This document shows, piece by piece, positions 1 through 6,427 of a stretch of 9,349 bases of DNA. The stretch is from G963674685 sp964591275 (lineage in GTDB: Bacteria; Lernaellota; Lernaellaia; JACKCT01). The translations under genes and the position numbers were made by a program. The stretch spans positions 1-9,349 of the forward strand of contig CAZQAE010000128.1 in the NCBI GenBank assembly GCA_964591275.1. The letters are read 5' to 3'. Position 1 is the first letter of the stretch. Each line of letters opens with the position of its first letter. The notes below the pieces were generated by a model. That model saw only the letters and a list, made by a program, of their open reading frames with translations, ran no database searches and was not told the origin of the DNA.

Positions 1-1166
1 TCGGCCAGCATCCAGCCTCCCAGGGCCAGGCAGATTAATGCCGATGCGAGGCTTTTCCTCTCCCATTTTCTCTTTTGAAAAATCTCCGTCGCCTTTTTCG
101 CCAGCCAATACACGATCAGGGCAACGCCGACAGCGATGATGGGCCAAAGGGGATGTTGATATCGGGCGTGGTAATGGTTGAGGGAATCCGGAAAGCGAAC
201 AAGAAATGAAAGGTAGAACATCAAAATGAATGCGATTTCAACGAAGCGCTTTCGGATGCAAAGTCCGGCAACCGCGACCACGCCCACAATCTGCGTCGTG
301 CGGAAGAAATACATGAATGGCATTTTGAGGTCTTCAAGTCGCGGAATGGAACTTCTCCCCCGGCGAAAAAACATCGACTTGGCCGACACGGACGAGGGCA
401 GAATATGGCCGGTGGCAATAAGATTCGCCGTCCAATACGGCAGGCACACAAGGACTGCAACGCCGGCGGCGGCGACGGTCTCGATAATTTCCTTTTTCTC
501 TTTTTTCAGCAAGGCTCGAATGATGGGCACGCCGCACACGGCGGCAGCAAGAAAGGCTCCCTCCGGTCGCGTGAGCACGCAACAACCGGCCATGACGCCC
601 CTGAAAATTATATGGCGCAGACCTTGGTCGCCTCTTTCAAATAGATATATGGTCCAGATGACCAGCGCCGTGAACAGGCTTGTTTCCATTCCGTTGCCCA
701 TGTCGTAGAGCATCGGCCCGGAAAGAAGACACAAGCCGGAAGCCAGGACAAAGGCGCGCTTGTCATCCGTCAACCTTTGCGCGAGCAGTCCCGCCCCGAG
801 GCACGCGGCGAAAAATGCCAGCAGAGACACAAGGCGGGCGGCCATCTCGACACCGCAAACCATTCCCACCAAACCAACGATGACAACATGAAGCGGGCTG
901 GTGATTCCCTGGAGAAAACGACCGGGAACAACAGCCAACTCAAAATCGTCAGCGACGGTGCGAGCGGCGGCCAGGGAAATATAGCTGTCGTCGAAGGGGA
1001 AGAAGCTCTTTTGCGTGTGGTGTACAAAAACGGAAGCAACACCAATGACCATTACGAGAAGAACTAGGCTGCGCAGCCAGTTGTTTGACAGCCAGACCCG
1101 TTTTTCAGGCTGAAAAACAGAGCCAAGAATAAGAAGAACGAGAATGTTTAGAAGGATTAATGTCAT
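1..1166 (-). CDS. Multi-pass membrane glycosyltransferase, GT-C fold (DDxYI type), C-terminus outside window
   Basis: I translated this frame by hand: it stays open from an ATG at 1166 to the left edge, giving 388 residues with no stop. The protein is strongly hydrophobic, with about ten predicted membrane helices. It carries the marks of the prokaryotic polyprenyl-phosphate-sugar transferases related to the arabinofuranosyltransferase AftB: FDDSYISL (residues 58-65) in the first outer loop, where an Asp pair is the usual catalytic or metal site; NGMETSLF (158-165); LTRPEGAF (198-205); HILPSSVSAK (254-263); and ARYQHPLWP (334-342). By family, such enzymes move a sugar from a lipid-phosphate carrier onto an acceptor outside the inner membrane. 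The substrate cannot be read from the sequence. The start is fixed because its A is the last base of the slt stop (TGATG), in-frame stops lie just upstream, and no clear Shine-Dalgarno is seen. Translational coupling to slt is therefore likely. Confidence 0.85.
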   Translation of the reverse strand, partial: MTLILLNILVLLILGSVFQPEKRVWLSNNWLRSLVLLVMVIGVASVFVHHTQKSFFPFDDSYISLAAARTVADDFELAVVPGRFLQGITSPLHVVIVGLVGMVCGVEMAARLVSLLAFFAACLGAGLLAQRLTDDKRAFVLASGLCLLSGPMLYDMGNGMETSLFTALVIWTIYLFERGDQGLRHIIFRGVMAGCCVLTRPEGAFLAAAVCGVPIIRALLKKEKKEIIETVAAAGVAVLVCLPYWTANLIATGHILPSSVSAKSMFFRRGRSSIPRLEDLKMPFMYFFRTTQIVGVVAVAGLCIRKRFVEIAFILMFYLSFLVRFPDSLNHYHARYQHPLWPIIAVGVALIVYWLAKKATEIFQKRKWERKSLASALICLALGGWMLA

Positions 1167-3505
1167 CAATCATCATAATATTCAACGTTTTCAACAACGC
1201 GCGAGAGAATGGCGAACACATTTTCCCGCTCGGGAAAGAGCTCCTTATCCAAATAAAGCCTTTGGTACATTTCCCAATTGCGTAAGATAATCTTAACATA
1301 ATACCGTGTCTCGTTAAAGGGTATGCGCTCGATCACCTCATCGTAGCTTCGGCCCTGATTTTCCGTCCACCAACGGGTCGCCCGTCCCGGCCCGGCGTTG
1401 TACCCCGCCAGGGTTCGCGGTATATCGCCCTTCGTCCCGTTGCAAGCTCTGGCGAAATACCAGGTCCCAAAGTCCAGGCTGGTTTTCGGGTCAAAAAGAT
1501 TGAACTTCTTTTTGATTCCACGCTGGCGCGCGATGTAACGCCCTGTTGACGGGATCACCTGCATTAGCCCCCGTGCACCGGCCCAGCTGTGAGATTGTAC
1601 TTGAAAAGCCGACTCCTGTTTGATCAAGGAAATTACAAGATAGGGATCCAGGTCTTTTTCCTGCGCCGCTTCAGTGATCATATCAAAATACAACAATGGA
1701 AAGATGCGACGCGCCGTCAACTGATAGGGATCGATCAGTTCCCTGGTTCGGATTTTTCGGGCGGCGGCATCCGCTGCTTTGATGGAGCTCAGCTCACGCC
1801 CACAAAGAAAATAGGCGATGGAAACGTGGTACAACGCGGCAGGGTCCGCGCCAAGCTGCTTTTCGAGAATCGAAACGTAGTGGATGGCCCGCTTCGATTC
1901 TCCCGCGTCAAGTAAAGCGAGGACGGTCCGCATTGCGCCTCGCGCCGCCGTCGGGCCGTGACTGGCGTAATGTTCCAGAATCATTCGGTCGCGGGCTTCG
2001 TCAATGTCCGGAGCGTCGTCGCCAAAACCCAAAGGCTGCAGGGTCGGTATGCCGAGTCGCACGGCATGCGTGAGTTGCATGACCTTTTCTTCAAGCGCCC
2101 TTTGCGCCCTGAAATCCGGGTAGCCCATGATTTCAAGCCGCAACTCCGCAGCCAGTCCGTAATAAGTGCGAGGGTAATCCCGAACAATCTGAAAATAAAT
2201 CCCCTCCGCCCGGTCTTTGTCGCCGGCGATTTCAGCGGTGCGCGCCCACCAGTAGAGGTATTTATCCGCGTCCCGGTCGGCAGGATCATCGGCATACAAT
2301 TGCGAAAGCACTTTCGCCGCTTCGGCATCCTCACCGGCCAGATGCAGGGCGAAGCCGGCCTTCCACGAGGCGGTTTCCGCAAGCCATCCGCCGCCCGCAA
2401 GCAAGGCTGCGGCACGATAATGTTTTGCGGCCTCGGTGAAGTTGTCGGCGTCGATAAATATTTTTCCCATCGTAAATCGGGCTTCAGCCTCCGCCCTGGT
2501 CCCTTTGGCCATCTTCGCCGCCGCTTGAAGGGCTTTGATGCGCGCGGAAAAACCACGTTTCGCACGGCTGCCGACGCGCGTGCTGTAGATTAGTTCGTAG
2601 GCCCGCGTTTCCTTCGATTTCGTTTTGTTTTTTGCCACTTTCTTGAGAAGTTTTTTCGCGGTCTTCCAGCGATGTCGATATATTTGGCAGCCGACTTTGC
2701 GCCGCGCAAGCCGCCATGCTTCATCGCTGCCCGGATAAAGGCGCGCCGTCTTGTCGGCCGCGGAACCCGCGCTGACAAACCAACCTTTGTCGAAATAGTA
2801 CTCGAACAGTTCGACCATTTCTTTTCGAGAGGGCGGCTTGGACTTAAGGCCGGAGGCTTCCTTTATTTGAGCGATTAGCGCGGCAGCTCGTCTGGAGAGA
2901 CCCCATTGGAAGGACCGATAAGCCACAAGACCGGCGGCGTCCAGCGCTTCATCATAACGTTCAGCGGCAAAAAGCGCCCGAGCGCGAAGAAGGGTCAAAT
3001 CTCCCGGCGGATCTTCGGGATGGCCCAAAAGTTCTTTATCAACAATCTCCAGGGCTTTGGCTCCGGCGCCTTCTTCCACGAGCCCCTGCGCGTGGCGAAT
3101 CCCCGCAGAAAAACGAAAAACAGAATAGGGGAAGGAGTTCAGGAAACGATGGGCGATCTGCCCGGCCTCGACTGGATCGCCCCGTTCCGCCACCATTTCC
3201 ATAGCCTCATAAAGAGCACTTTCGGCCAGCGGTGATTCCTGCTCGGAAACTTTAACGAATTGGTCAAAAGCCAGCTCGACTTTTCCGCTTTCGACCAGCG
3301 CAAGAGCTTCGACAAAAAGAGCTTCGGCGCTTGGGCTCGACTCGCCTTCAAGAACCTGGGCAAAGGCCGTGAGCGGGCATAGCAAGAGGGATAAAAAAAT
3401 CGCCGCAAAAAAGCGGCGATTCCATAGTTCAAATTTGGGTGACCTGTTTTTCAAAGGACTAAAGCCGAATTTCTGCTTCACTGCCTTCAATATTACCTGG
3501 CGCAC
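1166..3505 (-). CDS. slt: Soluble lytic murein transglycosylase (Slt family)
   Basis: The enzyme cleaves the MurNAc-GlcNAc bond of peptidoglycan in the periplasm, forming 1,6-anhydro-MurNAc ends. Numbered from the GTG at 3505 it has 779 residues, longer than the roughly 645 of E. coli Slt70. A signal peptide (about residues 30-49, RRFFAAIFLSLLL then TAFA before Gln50) is followed by a long TPR-like alpha-helical region (about 60-590). The SLT catalytic domain (about 609-750) has the catalytic Glu631 in IKQESAF, GLMQVIP (646-652) and AGYNAGPG (700-707). Only the start is uncertain. The GTG at 3505 overlaps the upstream lipoprotein gene by 13 nt but has no Shine-Dalgarno and gives a long N-region. 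A TTG at 3490, two bases after the upstream TAA and with AGG 5 nt before it, or a GTG at 3481, would give a more usual signal peptide. Its stop overlaps the next gene's ATG by one base. Confidence 0.95.
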   Translation of the reverse strand: MRQVILKAVKQKFGFSPLKNRSPKFELWNRRFFAAIFLSLLLCPLTAFAQVLEGESSPSAEALFVEALALVESGKVELAFDQFVKVSEQESPLAESALYEAMEMVAERGDPVEAGQIAHRFLNSFPYSVFRFSAGIRHAQGLVEEGAGAKALEIVDKELLGHPEDPPGDLTLLRARALFAAERYDEALDAAGLVAYRSFQWGLSRRAAALIAQIKEASGLKSKPPSRKEMVELFEYYFDKGWFVSAGSAADKTARLYPGSDEAWRLARRKVGCQIYRHRWKTAKKLLKKVAKNKTKSKETRAYELIYSTRVGSRAKRGFSARIKALQAAAKMAKGTRAEAEARFTMGKIFIDADNFTEAAKHYRAAALLAGGGWLAETASWKAGFALHLAGEDAEAAKVLSQLYADDPADRDADKYLYWWARTAEIAGDKDRAEGIYFQIVRDYPRTYYGLAAELRLEIMGYPDFRAQRALEEKVMQLTHAVRLGIPTLQPLGFGDDAPDIDEARDRMILEHYASHGPTAARGAMRTVLALLDAGESKRAIHYVSILEKQLGADPAALYHVSIAYFLCGRELSSIKAADAAARKIRTRELIDPYQLTARRIFPLLYFDMITEAAQEKDLDPYLVISLIKQESAFQVQSHSWAGARGLMQVIPSTGRYIARQRGIKKKFNLFDPKTSLDFGTWYFARACNGTKGDIPRTLAGYNAGPGRATRWWTENQGRSYDEVIERIPFNETRYYVKIILRNWEMYQRLYLDKELFPERENVFAILSRVVENVEYYDD

Positions 3506-4236
3506 ATGGCGTAATCAGCGGCCAGGCCGAATGCGTCTGAAGCGTTATTGATATACGCAAAATCCATGCTGATGTCGCCGAGGCAAAGAAACCGTGTCAC
3601 GGGTTCAAAAACCGCTTCGCAGACATCGAAATCCTGCATGCAGCCCCCATAGCACTCCTGGTCGGCACCGGTGGAGCATTCCATCATGCAATCCACGTAT
3701 TCGGAGCAAACTCCGTCGGTCGTTTCCAGGCACTCGAAAAATTCGCTGTGCGCGTCGTCGATGCATACCGTCGCGCTGGCGGCGCAGGTGGCGTCCTGAC
3801 CGCCCATGAGGCAGTTCAAACCCTGATCGACGCAGTCCACGGAATCGCCCAGCATTCCAACGAAGCATCCCGCCTCATCGTCTGCAATGTTGATGGAATC
3901 CAGGTCGAGATAATATCCCAACTCGTCGGCGCCGAAATCGGTGAAGAGGGCTTCAAAATCTTCAGCGACGGCAAAGGCACTGAACATCGTAACCACGTCG
4001 CCGCAGCCTTCGCAGCCGGGACAACTGCATCCCTGGCCGGCGTTTTCATCCCCGCTGTCATAGCCATCAGAGTACTGGTCCGGATCGTAAGCCGTACCTT
4101 CAAGCTCTTCGAAGTCGTTTTCCTTATCATCATCATCGTTGTCGTCGTCGTCGTCCCCGCAGGCCGAGACGAAAACGCCAAAAGACAAAATCAGGGCGGC
4201 GCATACTACAAAAGTCCAAATCCATTCCGAGCGCAT
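3493..4236 (-). CDS. Cys-rich lipoprotein with poly-Asp linker, function unknown
   Basis: I do not recognise a named family. The 247-residue product begins MRSEWIWTF, followed by a hydrophobic segment and the lipobox VSAC (lipidated Cys26), a type II signal peptide. The lipid anchor is followed by ten acidic-run residues (five Asp, Asn, four Asp) and a further acidic stretch, which should act as an extended, negatively charged spacer. The mature part holds 19 Cys including the anchor: a CxCxxCxxC cluster (Cys70, 72, 75, 78) and a C-terminal array containing CMMEC (183-187) and CYGGC (195-199). The pattern suggests a disulfide-stapled helical domain, or metal binding by the first cluster. I chose the ATG at 4236 over an in-frame ATG at 4269 because GGGGGA lies 6 nt upstream and the signal peptide then has normal length. 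It leads into slt with overlapping or abutting ends. Confidence 0.85.
   Translation of the reverse strand: MRSEWIWTFVVCAALILSFGVFVSACGDDDDDNDDDDKENDFEELEGTAYDPDQYSDGYDSGDENAGQGCSCPGCEGCGDVVTMFSAFAVAEDFEALFTDFGADELGYYLDLDSINIADDEAGCFVGMLGDSVDCVDQGLNCLMGGQDATCAASATVCIDDAHSEFFECLETTDGVCSEYVDCMMECSTGADQECYGGCMQDFDVCEAVFEPVTRFLCLGDISMDFAYINNASDAFGLAADYAMCAR
4126..4155 (-). repeat. Trinucleotide tract (GAC)5 AAC (GAT)4 coding poly-Asp
   Basis: Read on the coding strand, these 30 bases are five GAC codons, one AAC and four GAT codons, directly after the lipid-anchor Cys-Gly. The blocks of identical codons suggest growth by slippage. Changes in copy number would alter the length of the acidic linker without shifting the frame. 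Confidence 0.9.
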
Positions 4237-4309
4237 AAGATTTCCCCCAAACGGTTTGTGAGCCAACATTCAGACCATCACTATACACAAAAACAATCGC
4301 TTGTGTAGA
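4237..4309 (-). other. Short intergenic gap with a weak A/T-rich hairpin
   Basis: The 73 nt between the lyase stop and the lipoprotein start contain an inverted repeat: TACACAA at 4284-4290 against TTGTGTA at 4301-4307, with a 10-nt loop. It is A/T-rich and has no run of T after it on the transcribed strand, so it is at best a weak terminator or pause site. I see no convincing promoter, but the gap is large enough for one. Confidence 0.3.
4243..4248 (-). promoter_or_regulatory. Ribosome binding site of the Cys-rich lipoprotein
   Basis: GGGGGA on the minus strand lies 6 nt before the ATG at 4236. It decides between this start and the longer in-frame ATG at 4269, which would add 11 residues ahead of the signal peptide. 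Confidence 0.6.
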
Positions 4310-6427
4310 TCACGATTCATCATGCGTTTCAAATAAAAGGCAGTCGTCGATCAGTCTGCCACGTATGAGGTCCGCAACCTTTTGAATCTCAGGATACATA
4401 ACGCGGTCGCGAACATATCTTTCGACGCCGTTTTCACGCAATCGCTCCACAATGCGCCGTATCCGATGTCCGGGCATCAGCGGTTCGCGAAACTTGAGCG
4501 CCTGGAAGGCCGTAAGCATTTCAATGGCGACAACAGTTTGAACGTTGTCGATAATCTGCGCTGCTTTCCTGGCGGCAATCGTTCCCATGCTGACATGATC
4601 CTCAGCCCCGGCGCTGGTCGGAATGGAATCAACCCCGGCGGGATGCGCCAGAACTTTGTTTTCCGAAACCAGGGCCGCTGCGGTGTATTGGGGAATCATA
4701 AATCCGCTGTTTAGACCGCTGTCGCGAATGAGAAATGGCGGCAGACCCTCCGACATGGATTCGTCCACGAGGTGCGCCACGCGGCGCTCGGAGATGCTGC
4801 CGATTTCCGCCGCAGCGATGCCCAGGCAGTCCATGGCCAAAGCGATGGGCTGGCCGTGAAAGTTGCCGCCCGACAGCACGCTATTATGACACGCCGCGCG
4901 GCGCTCGGGCTTGGCCTTTAGCCAGTCTTGATAATCCTGAGCCGTTTCCAAACCCGCATTTTCGCCGGGATCGGGCGGAAAAAGCAGAGGATTATCCGTG
5001 GCGGAATTGAGTTCCGTTTCCACAGTCTCGGCGGCGCTCCAAAGCGCCCTTTCGGTGCAGCCCTGCACTTGCGGGAAACAACGGAAGGAATAATCATCTT
5101 GTACATGCGGGGTATCGGGAACGGCTTTGGTAATGTGCTTGAGAGCGCTCGTCAGGGAATTGCGGACCTTTACCGCCGCCGGCGCTTCCGGGAATAATTC
5201 GCCGTCCGCCGTGTGCAACAGGTCAAGAGTCTCGTGCCGGTAGGGCGTAAGCATTTTCTCAAAGACCGCTATCTGATCACGGTCGGAGAGCTTGGCCCAT
5301 TTCGTCAGTTGCTCTGTGTCAACGTCGCCGCCGTTCATCGGAATCAGAGCACGGATTCGCTCATCGAGTTTTTCAACCTTTTCCCCCAGTTTGCATACGG
5401 AATCTACGGCATCGGCACCACGGTCAGCAAGTTCCTTTTCCATTTGCTTAAGATGCTCAGCGGCCTCTTCAAGCTGCAGCCGGGCGCTGAACAAATGCCC
5501 AGTGTTGAGATACAGATCCAGAATCCGGCTTCCGGCGCAATACTCCATGACACGCGCAGCCGTTTCCGCCTGATGCGCATGAGGTCTGACGGCGTGAATT
5601 TCCGGTCGGTACGCATCACGCACGCCGTGCTGCGATTCGAGACTCATAGCGGCGGCGGCTTCGGAAAAACGCAGCGTGAAAAACAAATCGTAAACAGCCA
5701 GAGATGCAATAGCGGTCATAAACTGCGTGCCGTTATTGAGAGCAAGGCCCTCTTTGGACTTGAGCGTGATGGGCCTGAAAGTCCAACCTTCCTTTTGGCG
5801 CAATTCACTTAAGGGAGATTCTTCTTCAGGCATCGCAATAAAATCTTTGTTCCGCGCGTCCGTTACGACTTCCGTGGAATCGCCGCGAAGGGATCGGGGA
5901 TAGATGCGGCCTCCGGCGTCTCCCATCACCACCAGTCCCAGGTGCGACAGCGGGGCCAGATCGCCGCTGGCTCCCACCGAGCCTTTTTCGGGCACGTAGG
6001 GATAGATGTCGTCGTTGAGCATGTTGACAAGCTGCTCAAGAGTTTCGAGACGGATTCCCGAATGCCCCAGGCACAAAGTGTTGGCGCGCAGGAGCATCGC
6101 CGCCCTGACGACATCCTCCGGAAAAGGTTCGCCGACGCCGCAGGCGTGACTGCGGATGATGTTTTTCTGCAACTCCTCAGCTCGTTCCCTGGGGATGGCA
6201 ACGTCGCGCAGTTTGCCGAAACCGGTGGTCAGCCCATAAACTTTTGAGCCCCATACCAGGAGTTGATCCACCATAGCGCGGCAGCGGATGACCCTTTTTG
6301 CGGCATCCGGGGCGATTTCCACGCGCCGCCTGTGCCGGGCGACGGCAACCACGTCTTCGATTTTCAGTGAGCGCCCGTCGATGCGCAAAACTTCATCGGA
6401 CTTGAAGGAGTATGGAAATATCCTCAA
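4310..6427 (-). CDS. hutH: Histidine ammonia-lyase family enzyme (MIO) with a large internal insertion
   Basis: HAL converts L-histidine to urocanate and ammonia in the cytoplasm. Numbering from the TTG at 6427 gives 705 residues, against about 510 for a typical HutH. The MIO cofactor triad Ala153-Ser154-Gly155 lies in GASGDLAPLSH. Family active-site residues are present: Tyr64 in YGLTTGFG, His94 in SHACGVGEPF, Asn232 in LALNNGTQ, Gln443, Tyr446 and Arg449 in VQDDYSFRCFPQV, GGNFHGQP, and Glu609 in AEDHVSMG. His94 and this Glu favour histidine over phenylalanine as substrate. From Asn232 to Gln443 is 211 residues, against about 82 in Pseudomonas HAL, so some 130 residues are inserted. They are helical and charged, coiled-coil-like near 317-362. 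A second extra stretch of about 25 residues precedes GGNFH. The TTG start overlaps the hisS TGA by 4 nt and has GGAG 5 nt upstream. An ATG at 6526 is unlikely: it overlaps hisS by 103 nt and precedes the conserved start of the family. An MIO aminomutase cannot be excluded. Confidence 0.92.
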   Translation of the reverse strand: MRIFPYSFKSDEVLRIDGRSLKIEDVVAVARHRRRVEIAPDAAKRVIRCRAMVDQLLVWGSKVYGLTTGFGKLRDVAIPRERAEELQKNIIRSHACGVGEPFPEDVVRAAMLLRANTLCLGHSGIRLETLEQLVNMLNDDIYPYVPEKGSVGASGDLAPLSHLGLVVMGDAGGRIYPRSLRGDSTEVVTDARNKDFIAMPEEESPLSELRQKEGWTFRPITLKSKEGLALNNGTQFMTAIASLAVYDLFFTLRFSEAAAAMSLESQHGVRDAYRPEIHAVRPHAHQAETAARVMEYCAGSRILDLYLNTGHLFSARLQLEEAAEHLKQMEKELADRGADAVDSVCKLGEKVEKLDERIRALIPMNGGDVDTEQLTKWAKLSDRDQIAVFEKMLTPYRHETLDLLHTADGELFPEAPAAVKVRNSLTSALKHITKAVPDTPHVQDDYSFRCFPQVQGCTERALWSAAETVETELNSATDNPLLFPPDPGENAGLETAQDYQDWLKAKPERRAACHNSVLSGGNFHGQPIALAMDCLGIAAAEIGSISERRVAHLVDESMSEGLPPFLIRDSGLNSGFMIPQYTAAALVSENKVLAHPAGVDSIPTSAGAEDHVSMGTIAARKAAQIIDNVQTVVAIEMLTAFQALKFREPLMPGHRIRRIVERLRENGVERYVRDRVMYPEIQKVADLIRGRLIDDCLLFETHDES

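Noticed and set aside
226..708. Plus-strand frame of 160 codons near the left edge
   Set aside because: The minus-strand frame through the same bases is open for 388 codons and has clear glycosyltransferase motifs, so this one is a shadow.
1958..2593. A 211-codon plus-strand frame opposite slt, with similar frames at 5213-5812 and 3748-4308
   Set aside because: All lie inside convincing minus-strand genes and give low-complexity or Arg-rich products without motifs. The one at 3748-4308 gains its Ile/Val run only from the reverse of the Asp tract.
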